NCBI GenBank assembly: GCA_963809545.1
Contig: CAWEKD010000005.1
Location: 744,001-808,000 of the forward strand
Reading direction: 5' to 3'
Origin: Natronosporangium sp035305625
GTDB lineage: Bacteria; Actinomycetota; Actinomycetes; Mycobacteriales; Micromonosporaceae
DNA: 64,000 nucleotides
This document shows positions 50,260 to 59,792 of the stretch, piece after piece; within the stretch, counting starts at the first letter, position 1; each line of letters starts with the position of its first letter. Below the pieces are notes generated by a model, which saw nothing but the letters and a program-made list of their open reading frames with translations, did no database searches and was not told the origin of the DNA. The translations under genes were made by a program, and so were the position numbers.

Positions 50260-51102
50260 TCACTCGAGCACCTCGGCGAGCATGCGGTGGCCGTGGGCTT
50301 CGAACTGCTCGTCGCCCACCTGGTAGGCCCAGGCCGCGGTGCCGATCGCTTCCCGGACCCGGATCCGCCGCCACACCTCCGGCTGCCGAGGATCGGTCCC
50401 GTATCCCTCCAGAAACGCCCGCTCCAGGTCCGGGTTGCGGCGAAACTCCCGGGACGCCAACCGAGCGAAGTCGGTAGCGGCCGCGCGCAGCGCCGCCCGG
50501 CCAAAGTCGATCGCGTACACGACCCCGTCGTGGATCAGCCAGTTACGGGGGTGCCAGTCCCCGTGGGTCGGTACGACCGCCGCCGGGGAGATCGGCCAGG
50601 TGGCGATCTCGGCGCGTAGTCGCTCCACGATGTCCGGTTCGATCCGGTGTGGCCCGTTCAACCACGCCAGCGCCCGCGCGTTCTCCCGCTGCTCGTAGTC
50701 GTCGTCGGTCACCACCAGCTGGGAGTGCAGCTCGGCCAGCAGCGCGCCCGCTTGCCGGTAAACGGACGGGTCGTCAAGGTGGTCGCTTTCCCGCACCAGT
50801 TCACCCGGCAGGTACGTGGTGACGAGCAGCTTCGCTTCCAGGTCACCGTGTACCAGCACCGGTGCCCGTCCTCGGCTGGTCCACGGCCTCAACCAGTGGT
50901 GGTGCGCGTGGAGCTCGCGGGCGAGGTGATGGTTCTGTTCACCGCCGGCCTTGACGATGAACCGCGACCCACCCCAGGTCGCTTCCAGGACGGTGCTCTG
51001 CACCAGCCCCCAGCTGTGGTCCCGTTCGACGATGGCGCCGGGAAGCCATTGGGCCAACAACTGTTGCTGTCGCGGTGAGAGTTTCTCACACTCGGGTGCC
51101 AC
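50260..51102 (-). CDS. Aminoglycoside phosphotransferase-family kinase
   Basis: 280 residues from GTG 51102. Protein-kinase-like small-molecule kinase: ATP Lys51 in RFIVKAG, catalytic loop HGDWHPRNW (180-188) with Asp182, and metal-binding Asp199 in IDFGRA. The family includes antibiotic kinases, fructosamine kinases and others. Without close matches the substrate is open, and resistance should not be assumed. It is convergent with the efflux gene. Confidence 0.87.
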   Translation of the reverse strand: MAPECEKLSPRQQQLLAQWLPGAIVERDHSWGLVQSTVLEATWGGSRFIVKAGGEQNHHLARELHAHHHWLRPWTSRGRAPVLVHGDLEAKLLVTTYLPGELVRESDHLDDPSVYRQAGALLAELHSQLVVTDDDYEQRENARALAWLNGPHRIEPDIVERLRAEIATWPISPAAVVPTHGDWHPRNWLIHDGVVYAIDFGRAALRAAATDFARLASREFRRNPDLERAFLEGYGTDPRQPEVWRRIRVREAIGTAAWAYQVGDEQFEAHGHRMLAEVLE

Positions 51103-51231
51103 AGCCGGGATCCTAGGTCGGCGGCTCCGGCCCCGAGTCGGTGGTCATGATCAGGTCGACGGCGGACCCGCCTCAGCGGCGAGGCCACCTCGTGCGAGCA
51201 CAATGGAAAGTGGCGGCCCCACCGGGCCCGG

Positions 51232-52197
51232 CTATTGGTCCAGTTCGGCCAGGGCCGGCAGCAGCTCTTCCTCGGCCCAGCGGTGGAACTCCTCCTGCCG
51301 ATCCCCACCGATCTGCACCAGCGCGATATCGGTGAATCCGGCGTCCCGGAACTTCGCCACCGCGGTCACATGCTTCTCCAGATCCGGCCCGCACGGTACG
51401 AGTGCGGTCACGTCCTCCGGGCGGACCGCCGCGGTGGCCGCATCGAACCCGGTGGGGTCCGGGAGCTCCGACTGCACCTTCCACCCGAGGGTGGCCCAGC
51501 GCCACTGCTGCCGGGCGCGGTCGATGCACTCCTGCTCGTCCCGGCCGTAGCTGAGCGCGATCTGGCCGTACCGCCGACCGTTGCCCCCGGCGGCGTCGAA
51601 CAGCTGCACCAGCCGTGGCTCAGGTTGGGTGGCCACCATCGCGTCCCCGTACTCGGCGGCCAGCTCACAGGAGTCTGGACCGGATACCGCCACCGCCACC
51701 GGCACCCGTTCCTCCGGTAGGTCGAACAGTTCCGCCCTACCGACCTCGAAGTACTCCCCGGAGTAGGTGATCGCATCGCCGTCCAGCAGCCCTCGGATGA
51801 TCTCCAGGGCTTCGGCGAGCATGTCGTGCCGCTGGGTCACGGGTGGCCAGGCGCCCGCGACGCGCTCGTTGAGATTTTCGCCGCTCCCGACGCCGAGGGT
51901 GAACCGTCCCCCGGACAGCACCCCCATGGTGGCGGCCTTCTGCGCCACCACCGCCGGGTGGTAGCGGCGGATCGGGCAGGTGACGAACGACATCAACTGC
52001 ATCTCGTCGGTGGCCTGCGCCACCGCCCCCAGTACCGACCAGGCGTACGGGGAGTGGCCCTGCTCAGCCAGCCAGGGGTAGTAGTGGTCGGAGGCCACCG
52101 TGAAATCGAAGCCCGCCGCTTCTGCCCGGACCGCGTCGGCGACCAGCTGGTCCGGCGGTGCCTGCTCGCCCAGCAGGGTGTATCCGTAGTTCGTCAT
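51232..52197 (-). CDS. F420-dependent LLM-class oxidoreductase
   Basis: 321 residues from ATG 52197, chosen at the family N-terminus MTNYGYTLLGEQ. TIM-barrel luciferase-like fold; GFDFTVASDHYYPWLAEQGHSP near 29-50 is typical of the F420-dependent glucose-6-phosphate-dehydrogenase-like group, followed by the phosphate-binding LGVGSGENLNERV near 105-117. The coenzyme F420 assignment rests on family resemblance; the substrate is unknown. Longer upstream readings have no start signal. Confidence 0.9.
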   Translation of the reverse strand: MTNYGYTLLGEQAPPDQLVADAVRAEAAGFDFTVASDHYYPWLAEQGHSPYAWSVLGAVAQATDEMQLMSFVTCPIRRYHPAVVAQKAATMGVLSGGRFTLGVGSGENLNERVAGAWPPVTQRHDMLAEALEIIRGLLDGDAITYSGEYFEVGRAELFDLPEERVPVAVAVSGPDSCELAAEYGDAMVATQPEPRLVQLFDAAGGNGRRYGQIALSYGRDEQECIDRARQQWRWATLGWKVQSELPDPTGFDAATAAVRPEDVTALVPCGPDLEKHVTAVAKFRDAGFTDIALVQIGGDRQEEFHRWAEEELLPALAELDQ

Positions 52198-52235
52198 ATT
52201 CGTCCAGGTACCCGTCCGGCCGACGGGTACGCACA

Positions 52236-52727
52236 TCACTCCTGGCTCTGGCCGGGAATCACGGACATTCGACCGTCGGACTCCATCCACACTTCCTCGA
52301 CGGCGTCCAGTGAGTCCACCCCGTTCTCCCGCAGATGCGACCAGAGCTCGTCCATGGTCATCAGTTGTCGGCGCAACGCCCGGCGGTCCACCTGCCCGTT
52401 GCGGACCAGCATCACCGGGCGGGGCTTGATCAGTCGGGCGAACCATCGCCAGCGGTAGGAGAGCATGTCCAGCAGCGCCGAGGTGCCGAGGATCGCGACC
52501 ACCAGCGCGACCCCGTCCGTGATGCTGGTGTACCTGCCGGCCATGCCGTTCTGCGCGGCGTCGGCCAGCAGCACGACCACCAGGATGTCGGTGGCGCCGG
52601 TCTCCCCCAGTTCCCGCCGCAGCACCACCCGCAGCAACAGGTACAGCACCAGGTACATCAGGGCGCCCCGGAGCATCACCTCCAGGGTGTGCTGCGGTTG
52701 GAAGAGTCCGCCCAGGTCGACGCTCAC
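52236..52727 (-). CDS. DUF421 membrane protein (YetF-like)
   Basis: 163 residues from GTG 52727 with GGGAGGTGGC upstream. Three membrane spans (about 20-38, 47-65, 72-90) are followed by the DUF421 cytosolic domain with LIKPRPVMLVRNGQVDRRALRRQLMT-type sequence at about 100-125 and an acidic end. B. subtilis relatives are spore or stress associated. Function unknown. It lies 38 bases upstream of the LLM gene and may be co-transcribed. Confidence 0.85.
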   Translation of the reverse strand: MSVDLGGLFQPQHTLEVMLRGALMYLVLYLLLRVVLRRELGETGATDILVVVLLADAAQNGMAGRYTSITDGVALVVAILGTSALLDMLSYRWRWFARLIKPRPVMLVRNGQVDRRALRRQLMTMDELWSHLRENGVDSLDAVEEVWMESDGRMSVIPGQSQE

Positions 52728-52845
52728 GCCACCTCCCGGAGGGAGCTTCCCGGTCCGGCGGACGGTAAACCGGCGGCCGGTTTGCCACCCCTGATCTCGG
52801 GGTAGGCCAGCGGTCCGGAGATCCGAGCAGGAGCCGGAGGTGGAG

Positions 52846-53247
52846 ATGCCGGTACGGGAGGAACTACCCGACACCATCAAGCGGTCACCGAAGCAGGCTC
52901 AGCGCACCTGGATCAAGGCGCATGACGCCGCCGTCAAGACGTACGGAGAGGGGCGCCGGGCTCACCAGACCGCGTTCGCGGCGCTGAAGCATTCCTTCGA
53001 AAAGGTCGGTGACCACTGGGAACCCAAGGCGCGCAAGGGTCCTAGCGATCAGCAGGCCAGCCGGCGGCGTGGACAGGCGGCGGTCGCCACCGCCACCGGA
53101 GTGGACGCCAACGCCAGCAAAGCGCACCTGTTGGAGGTCGCCAAACGGCTGGAGATCACGGGTCGCTCCCGGATGACCAAGAGCGAGTTGGTGCGGGCGA
53201 TTCAGCGGGCGAATGCCCGCACGACCCGCAGAGCCCGGCAACGGTGA
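52846..53247 (+). CDS. ChaB-domain protein with C-terminal Rho-N-like helix
   Basis: 133 residues from ATG 52846 (CCGGAGGTGGAG upstream). The ChaB domain covers about 1-55, seen in ELPDTIKRSPKQAQRTWIKAHDAAVKTYG. A linker and a Rho N-terminal/SAP-like motif follow near 95-125 (KAHLLEVAKRLEITGRSRMTKSELVRAI). A basic tail suggests nucleic-acid binding. Such small proteins are common in Actinobacteria and are thought to be DNA-associated or stress proteins. Confidence 0.85.
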   Translation: MPVREELPDTIKRSPKQAQRTWIKAHDAAVKTYGEGRRAHQTAFAALKHSFEKVGDHWEPKARKGPSDQQASRRRGQAAVATATGVDANASKAHLLEVAKRLEITGRSRMTKSELVRAIQRANARTTRRARQR

Positions 53248-53289
53248 TCCCGCCGGTTAACCGCCCGTCGCCGGGGTACCAGGGCCACC

Positions 53290-54942
53290 ATGCGGGTTCT
53301 GGGGATCAACGCCATCTTCCACGACCCGGCGGCCGCGCTGGTGGTCGACGGACGAGTGGTGGCGGCCGCGGAGGAGGAACGGTTCAGCCGGCGGAAGCAT
53401 GGCAAGCGGCCGGTACCGTTCGCCGCCTGGGAATTACCGGTCGAGGCGGCCACCTGGTGCCTGCACGAGGGGGGCCTCCATCCGTCTGACTTGGACGCGG
53501 TCGCCTACTCGTTCGACCCGAAGCTGTGCCGACCCGCGGAGGAGCTGGGGCTGTCCGACCCGTGGGACTGGTTGCGGCAGGAGTACGCCCGGCGGGCGCC
53601 GGCCTTCCTCGCCGACGCGCTCCCCGGGCTAGCGCCGGAAAAGGTCCATTTTGTACCACACCACGTGGCCCACGCCGCCTCGGCCGGGCTCGCCGCGCCG
53701 GTGGACGGGGACCGGGCGGTGCTGGTGTTGGACGGTCGTGGCGAGGCCACCAGCCATCTGGCCGGGGTCTACCAGGGCTCGACCCTGCGGCCGCTGGCGA
53801 CGCAGCAACTGCCGCACTCGCTCGGGCTGTGGTACGAGGATCTCACCGCTCATCTGGGCTTCCGGCGCTCCAGTGACGAGTACAAGGTGATGGCGCTGGC
53901 CGCGTACGGGCAGCCGCGGTTCCTGCCGATGCTGCGGGAGCTGGTGACCACCGACGGCGCCGGCGGATTCCGGGTGGAGCCGGTGGACTGGAGCCTGCTG
54001 GCCAAACCGCGCGGGGACGAGGAGGCGGAGCTGGGGGCGGAACACGCCGACCTGGCCGCGAGTGTGCAGGCCCGGCTCACCGAGGTGTTGCAGGAGCTGG
54101 CGGAGTGGCTGTACCAGGAGGCGGACGGTCCCGCCACCCTGACCATGGCCGGTGGGGTGGCGCTCAACTGCGTGGCCAACGCCGCGTTGGCGGCCACGAA
54201 CCGGTATCGGCAGGTGTGGGTGCAGCCGGCGGCCGGGGACGCCGGCACCGCCTTGGGGGCGGCGCTGCATGTGGCGAGTACGGGTGGGGACCCGGCGGTG
54301 CCGATGCTCGGGGCGGACCTGGGGCGGGGCTGGTCGGATGAGGAGCTGGCGGAGGAGCTGCGACGGGCCGCACTGCCGTTCACCCGACCGGCGTCGATCG
54401 CGACCGAGGCGGCGCAGGTGCTGGCCGACGATGGGCTGGTCGCCTGGTTCCAGGGGCGAAGTGAGTACGGGCCGCGGGCGCTGGGGCACCGGTCGCTGCT
54501 GGCGCACCCGGGGGATCCCGGCACCACCAGTCGACTGAACCAGGTCAAAGGTCGGGAACAGTTCCGACCGGTGGCCCCGATGATCCGGCAGGAGCGGGCC
54601 GCGGAAGTGTTCGAGGGGCAGCTTCCCAGCCCGTACATGCTGTTCACCCACCAGGTGCGGCCCGCCTGGCGAAACCTGATTCCGGCGGTGGTGCATGTGG
54701 ACGGCAGCGCCCGGGTGCAGACCGTCTCAGACGCCCAGGAGCCGTTGTTGGCGGAGCTGCTGCGGGAGTTCGAGCGGCGTACCGGCCTGCCGGCGGTGGT
54801 GAACACCTCGCTGAACACGGCGGGTAGGCCGATTGTGGACACTCCGCGGGAGGCGATGGAGTTGTTCGGTTCCGCACCGGTGGATCTGCTGGCGCTCGGT
54901 CCGTTCGCAGTACACCGGTCGAACGCGTACGAGCCGGTCTGA
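53290..54942 (+). CDS. Carbamoyltransferase (NodU/CmcH family)
   Basis: 550 residues from ATG 53290. Transfers a carbamoyl group from carbamoyl phosphate through carbamoyl-adenylate to a sugar or small molecule. An N-terminal Kae1-like domain begins GINAIFHDPAAALV, with a HHVAHAASA metal motif near 124. The C-terminal YrdC-like domain has SEYGPRALGHRSLL near 395 and REQFRPVAP. It opens the heptose/glycosyltransferase cluster, with its stop overlapping the next start (TGATG). Carbamoylation of the glycan or its heptose is a reasonable inference. Confidence 0.92.
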   Translation: MRVLGINAIFHDPAAALVVDGRVVAAAEEERFSRRKHGKRPVPFAAWELPVEAATWCLHEGGLHPSDLDAVAYSFDPKLCRPAEELGLSDPWDWLRQEYARRAPAFLADALPGLAPEKVHFVPHHVAHAASAGLAAPVDGDRAVLVLDGRGEATSHLAGVYQGSTLRPLATQQLPHSLGLWYEDLTAHLGFRRSSDEYKVMALAAYGQPRFLPMLRELVTTDGAGGFRVEPVDWSLLAKPRGDEEAELGAEHADLAASVQARLTEVLQELAEWLYQEADGPATLTMAGGVALNCVANAALAATNRYRQVWVQPAAGDAGTALGAALHVASTGGDPAVPMLGADLGRGWSDEELAEELRRAALPFTRPASIATEAAQVLADDGLVAWFQGRSEYGPRALGHRSLLAHPGDPGTTSRLNQVKGREQFRPVAPMIRQERAAEVFEGQLPSPYMLFTHQVRPAWRNLIPAVVHVDGSARVQTVSDAQEPLLAELLREFERRTGLPAVVNTSLNTAGRPIVDTPREAMELFGSAPVDLLALGPFAVHRSNAYEPV

Positions 54943-55967
54943 TGTCCACCAGTGGAGTCAGTGTGGTGGTGCCGACGCTGGGTCGGCCCGAGCTGGCCCG
55001 GTTGCTGACGGCGCTGGCGGAGGGGCTCCCGGAGGCGGCCGGCCCGGTGGAGGTGGTGCTGGTGGACGACCGTCGTCGAGCTAGCCCACCGCTGCCGGTG
55101 CCGGACCGGCTGGTGCCGGTGACCACGGTGGTACAGGGGCGGGCGGCGGGGCCGGCCGCGGCCCGGAACCTGGGCTGGCGGGCGGCCCGGTACTCCTGGG
55201 TGGTGTTCCTGGACGACGACGTGGTCCCGGAGCCGGACTGGTTCGCGCGCCTGGCCGACGACCTGGCGATGGATCCGCCGGTGGGTGGGGTGCAAGGCCA
55301 GGTGACGGTGCCGCTGCCCCACCGGCGCCCCACCGATTGGGAGCGCAGCACCGCCGGGCTGGCCACCGGCCGGTGGATCACCGCGGACATGGCGTACCGG
55401 CGGTCGGTCCTGGCCGCGGTCGGTGGGTTCGACGAGCGGTTTCCGCGGGCCTATCGGGAAGATGTGGAGCTGGCCTACCGCGTCCAGCAGGCGGGGTGGC
55501 GACTGGTGTCGGGGCAGCGCCGGGTCGTTCACCCGGTGCGCCCAGAGAGTCGGTGGGTGAGTCTACGGACGCAACGCGGTAACGCCGACGACGCGTTGCT
55601 GCGCCGACTGTACGGGCGGGGGTGGCGGTCGCGGCTGGGACTGCCGATTGGCCGTCGGCCGGCGCACCTGGCGGCCACCGGGGCGGCGGCGCTGGCAGTG
55701 GCGGGCGGGTTGGCCGTCCGTCGGGGCGGGGCACGACTGCGGAGTGTGGCACGCGGGTTGACGCTGGTCGGGGTCGTGGGCTGGCTGGTGGTTACCGGAG
55801 AGTTCGCTACCGCCCGGATCCGCCCCGGGCCTCGTACCCCCGCGGAAGTAGTGGTGATGCTGGCTACCAGTGTGGCGATTCCGCCGGTGGCCACCTGGCA
55901 CTGGCTACTCGGGTGGTGGCGGGCCCGCGGCGCCCGTCCCTGGCCGGCCCCGCGTGAGCAGCGATAA
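54942..55967 (+). CDS. Glycosyltransferase family 2
   Basis: 341 residues from ATG 54942. The GT-A domain starts with VSVVVPTLGRPELARLL. LDDDVVPEPDW near 90-100 holds the DxD metal site, GPAAARNLGW the acceptor loop, and REDVELAYRVQQAGW near 165-180 the catalytic region. Two weak membrane helices follow near the C-terminus (about 240-260 and 270-290, with another near 300-320), so it is probably membrane-associated. It acts in the glycan cluster; donor and acceptor are unknown. Confidence 0.88.
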   Translation: MSTSGVSVVVPTLGRPELARLLTALAEGLPEAAGPVEVVLVDDRRRASPPLPVPDRLVPVTTVVQGRAAGPAAARNLGWRAARYSWVVFLDDDVVPEPDWFARLADDLAMDPPVGGVQGQVTVPLPHRRPTDWERSTAGLATGRWITADMAYRRSVLAAVGGFDERFPRAYREDVELAYRVQQAGWRLVSGQRRVVHPVRPESRWVSLRTQRGNADDALLRRLYGRGWRSRLGLPIGRRPAHLAATGAAALAVAGGLAVRRGGARLRSVARGLTLVGVVGWLVVTGEFATARIRPGPRTPAEVVVMLATSVAIPPVATWHWLLGWWRARGARPWPAPREQR

Positions 55968-56021
55968 ACCGGTGACCAGCGGAGATGTTTGCTTCTCCGG
56001 TGCCGGGGAACCACTGCGGGC

Positions 56022-57605
56022 GTGCCACGCAGTTTGTTCGACGCGGTCCTGTTTGATCGGGACGGCACCTTGGTGGAGGACGTCCCCTACAACGGTGATC
56101 CCGCTGCGGTGCGTCCGATGCCGGGTGCCCGGGCCGCGCTGGATCGACTGCGGGCGGCGGGACTGCGGATTGGCGTGGTAACCAATCAGTCGGGGTTGGC
56201 GGCGGGCAAGTTCACCCCCCACGACCTGGCCCGCGTGCACGCGCGGATGGCGGAGTTGTTGGGGCCGCTGGACACCGTGCAGGTGTGTCCGCATGCCCCG
56301 GATGCCGGCTGTGACTGCCGGAAACCGGCGCCGGGGTTGGTGCATCGGGCGGCCCGGGCGTTGGGCACCAGCCCGACCCGGTGCGTGGTGGTGGGGGACA
56401 TCGGGATCGACATGGGGGCGGCCGCCGCGGCGGGGGCCGCCGGCATTCTGGTACCCACCTCGTTGACCCGCCCCGAGGAGGTGGCCGCCGCTCCTGCGGT
56501 GGCGGGGGACCTGGCCGGCGCGGTGGACCAGATCCTGCGCCGGCAACGACTGCTCTCCTCGCAGCATCGCCGTCCGACGCGAGCGGGGCGGGTGCTGGTG
56601 GTGCGCAGCGACTCGGTCGGGGACGTGCTCCTGACCGGACCGGCGGTGCGGGCGGTGGCCGCGGGCGCCGCGCAGGTGGTGATGCTGTGCGGCCCACGCG
56701 GCCGGGCAGCAGCGGAACTGCTCCCCGGGGTGGATGAACTGATCGAGTGGCCGCTGCCCTGGATCGACCCGGCTCCCGGCCGCGTGGACGCTGACGCGCA
56801 ACGCGCCCTGGTCGGGCACTTGGCCGCGTTGGACCTGGATGAGGCGATCATCTTCACCTCGTTTCACCAGTCTCCGTTACCGCTGGCGTTGCTGCTGCGC
56901 ATGGCGGGAGTGGAGCGGATTTCCGCGATCAGCGATGACTACCCAGGGGCGTTGTTGGATGTCCGCCACCGAGTGCCGTTGGGGATCCCCGAACCGGAGC
57001 GGGCGCTGTCGTTGGCGGCGGCGGCCGGGTTTCCGCTGCCGCCGGAGGACGACGGCCGGTTGGCGCTGCGGCCGGAGGTGCTGGCGCAGGTGCCGGAGTC
57101 GTTGGCGGATACCGATCTGACGGAATATGTGGTGGTCCATCCGAGCAGCAGCGCGCCGGCGCGTGCCTGCCCACCTCAGCAGTGTGGGCGGATCGTGGCC
57201 GCGTTGGCGGACGCCGGATACCCGGTGATCGTGACCGGAGGGCCGGAGGAGCGGACCCTGGCCGCGCAGGTGGCCGGCGAGGTCGGCTACGCCCTGGGAG
57301 GGCGGACCGATCTGGCCGGTCTGGCGGCGGTGCTGGCCCGGGCCGGATGTGTGGTGGTCGGGAATACCGGCCCGGCCCACCTGGCTGCGGCCGCTGGCAC
57401 CCCGGTGGTGAGTCTGTTCGCTCCCACGGTGTCGTTCGGACAGTGGGGTCCTTATCGCGTGCCGCATGTGCGGTTGGGGCAAGCGGCGGCCGCCTGTCGG
57501 CATACCCGCGCCACCGACTGCCCGGTGCCGGGACACCCGTGCCTGTCCGAGGTGGAGCCGGCCGACGTAGTCCACGCGGTGGCCCGGGTGCGGGAGAGGG
57601 TATGA
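56022..57605 (+). CDS. Fusion of GmhB-like HAD phosphatase and GT9 heptosyltransferase
   Basis: 527 residues from GTG 56022; a TTG at 55989 is an alternative start. Residues 1-170 are a HAD histidinol-phosphatase/GmhB domain: FDRDGTLVEDVPY near 9-21 (nucleophile and acid Asp), TNQSG, a CDCRKPAPGL zinc/Lys region near 99, and GDIGIDMGAA. Residues 185-527 are a GT9 ADP-heptose glycosyltransferase: VLVVRSDSVGDVLLTGPA and GNTGPAHLAAAAGTP near 440. GmhB removes the 1-phosphate-side phosphate in NDP-heptose synthesis, so one chain would make and then transfer heptose. In Gram-negative pathways these are usually separate proteins. Confidence 0.9.
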   Translation: MPRSLFDAVLFDRDGTLVEDVPYNGDPAAVRPMPGARAALDRLRAAGLRIGVVTNQSGLAAGKFTPHDLARVHARMAELLGPLDTVQVCPHAPDAGCDCRKPAPGLVHRAARALGTSPTRCVVVGDIGIDMGAAAAAGAAGILVPTSLTRPEEVAAAPAVAGDLAGAVDQILRRQRLLSSQHRRPTRAGRVLVVRSDSVGDVLLTGPAVRAVAAGAAQVVMLCGPRGRAAAELLPGVDELIEWPLPWIDPAPGRVDADAQRALVGHLAALDLDEAIIFTSFHQSPLPLALLLRMAGVERISAISDDYPGALLDVRHRVPLGIPEPERALSLAAAAGFPLPPEDDGRLALRPEVLAQVPESLADTDLTEYVVVHPSSSAPARACPPQQCGRIVAALADAGYPVIVTGGPEERTLAAQVAGEVGYALGGRTDLAGLAAVLARAGCVVVGNTGPAHLAAAAGTPVVSLFAPTVSFGQWGPYRVPHVRLGQAAAACRHTRATDCPVPGHPCLSEVEPADVVHAVARVRERV

Positions 57606-58576
57606 GAATTCTGCTCTGGCACGTGCACGGGGCCTGGACTACGGCGTTCGTCTCCGGCAAGCACGAGTACCTGGTGCCGGTGACTCCGGATCGAGGGCCG
57701 TACGGGCAGGGGCGGGCTCGCACCTATGCCTGGCCGGACACGGTGGTGGAGGTGGCGCCGGAGGAGTTGCCGGGCGCCGACGTGGACGTGGTGATCCTGC
57801 AGCGCCCCAGCGAGCTGGAGCTCGCCACCCGGTGGTTGCGGCGCCGGGTAGGGCGGGATGTGGCCGCGGTCTATGTCGAACACAACACACCCAAGGGCGA
57901 GGTGCCGGCCACCCGTCACCCCATGGCGGACCGGGATGACCTGCGACTGGTGCACGTCACCCACTTCAATCACCTGTTCTGGGACACCGGTGGTACCCGC
58001 ACCACGGTGATCGAACACGGGATCCCGGAGCCAGCGGTCCATTACTCCGGTGAGCTGCCGCGGATTGGGGTGGCGGTCAACGAACCGGTCCGACGGTGGC
58101 GGGTGACCGGCACGGACCTGCTACCCCGGTTCGCGCAGGTCGCACCACTGGACGTGTACGGGATGAAGGTGGCCGGGCTGCCGCGGCGGCTGGGGTTGAA
58201 CGGGGATCGGCTGCGGGTATATGACGATCCGCCGCAAACCCAGTTGCACCAGGAGCTGGCCCGGCGTCGGCTCTATCTGCACCCGATCCGGTGGACCTCC
58301 CTCGGGCTGACCTTGCTGGAGGCGATGACCATCGGGGTCCCGGTGCTGGCGCTGGCCACCACCGAGGTGGTAGCGGCGGTGCCGGCTCGTGCGGGAGTCA
58401 TATCCACCAATGTAGACACTCTGGTGGCGGCCGCGGAGTGGCTGCTGTCGGAGCCGGAGGCGGCCCATCGCATGGGTGCTGCCGCCCGAGAGGTCGCGCT
58501 GTCGCGATACAGCGTGGACCGGTTCCTCGCTGACTGGGACCGGCTGCTGGAGGAGGAAGTATGCGGATTGCGATGA
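57602..58576 (+). CDS. Glycosyltransferase family 4-like
   Basis: 324 residues from ATG 57602, overlapping the previous stop. GT-B fold: N-terminal MRILLWHVHGAW, VVILQRPSELELA near 60 and a C-terminal donor domain with GLTLLEAMTIGVPVLALATTEV near 240, containing the family glutamate. The N-terminal segment is unlike common GT4 enzymes, so the donor is uncertain. Its 3' end overlaps the next gene by 16 bases. Confidence 0.85.
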   Translation: MRILLWHVHGAWTTAFVSGKHEYLVPVTPDRGPYGQGRARTYAWPDTVVEVAPEELPGADVDVVILQRPSELELATRWLRRRVGRDVAAVYVEHNTPKGEVPATRHPMADRDDLRLVHVTHFNHLFWDTGGTRTTVIEHGIPEPAVHYSGELPRIGVAVNEPVRRWRVTGTDLLPRFAQVAPLDVYGMKVAGLPRRLGLNGDRLRVYDDPPQTQLHQELARRRLYLHPIRWTSLGLTLLEAMTIGVPVLALATTEVVAAVPARAGVISTNVDTLVAAAEWLLSEPEAAHRMGAAAREVALSRYSVDRFLADWDRLLEEEVCGLR

Positions 58577-59792
58577 TCTCGGAGCACGCTAGCCCGCTGG
58601 CTCGGTTGGGTGAGGTGGACGCCGGCGGCCAGAACGCGTATGTGGCGGAGCTGTCGGCGGCGCTGGCTCGGCTCGGTCACCAGGTCCGGGTCTACACCCG
58701 GCGGGATGACGTGGACGTTCCCCCCGTCGTGCAGGTGGCGGAGGGATCGAGGTCGTACACGTGACCGCGGGGCCTCCTGAACCGGTCCCCAAGGATCAGC
58801 TCCTGCCGTACATGAAGGACTTCAGCCAGGTGCTCGCCCAGGATTGGCAGGGCGGGTGGACTCCGGACATCGCCCACGCCCACTTCTGGATGAGTGGACT
58901 GGCCGCGGTGTGGGCGGGTCGGCCGGGCGGGGTGCCGGTGGTGCAGACCTATCACGCGTTGGGCACGGTCAAGCGCCGGTATCAGGGCGCGGCTGATCCC
59001 AGCCCACCGGGGCGGATCGGGTATGAGCGGTTGCTGGGGCGGGCGGTCGACCGCGTAGTCGCCCAATGCCAGGACGAGGTGGTCGAGCTGCTCCGCCTGG
59101 GAGTGCCGCGGCTGCGGATTCGGGTGATTCCGTCGGGAGTGGATCTGGAGCGCTTCAGCCCCACCGGCCCGATCGCTCCCCGGGGAGAGGTGCCGCGGAT
59201 CCTGACCGTTGGTCGGTTGGTGGAACGCAAAGGCTTCGCCGACATCATCCGGGCGCTGCCGTACGTGCCCGGTGCGGAGCTGGTGATCATCGGTGGTCCA
59301 CCCGCCGGCCAACTGGCCGGGGATCCGGTCGCAGGCCAGCTGCGGGCGCTGGCCGCCGAGTGCGGGGTGGCGGACCGGGTCCGGCTGACCGGTGGGGTAC
59401 CCCGGGAGGAGATGCCGGCCTGGTACCGGTCGGCGGACGTGGTGGTGTGCGCCCCCTGGTACGAACCGTTCGGGTTGACCCCGCTGGAAGCGATGGCCTG
59501 TGGGGTGCCGGTGGTGGCGACCTCGGTGGGTGGGCTGACCGACACGGTGGTGGATCGGGTCACCGGCGCGCTGGTGCCTCCCCGGGATCCGCGGACGCTC
59601 GGGGTGGTGCTGCGCCGGCTGCTGAACGATCCGCTGCAACGGTTGGCCTACGCGGCGGCCGCGCTGGATCGGGCCCGGCAACGTTACTCCTGGCAACGCA
59701 CCGCCACTGAGCTCGTCGAGGTGTATCGCCAGCTGGTGTCGGTGCCAGTGCTGGCCGACGACGGCGACCCGGTGGCGGTGGTGGGTGCATGA
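58561..59792 (+). pseudogene. Glycosyltransferase family 4, frameshifted as read
   Basis: From ATG 58561 the frame gives MRIAMISEHASPLARLG, then GGQNAYVAELSAALARLGHQV, and hits TGA 58762-58764. One phase away the sequence continues as IEVVHVTAGPPEPVPKDQLL and runs to 59792 with a full donor domain (GRLVERKGFADIIRALP, then EPFGLTPLEAMACGVPVVAT). A missing base in the GGG at about 58743-58745 explains it. The repaired enzyme of about 410 residues belongs to the sucrose-phosphate-synthase/MshA-like branch of GT4. Confidence 0.75.
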
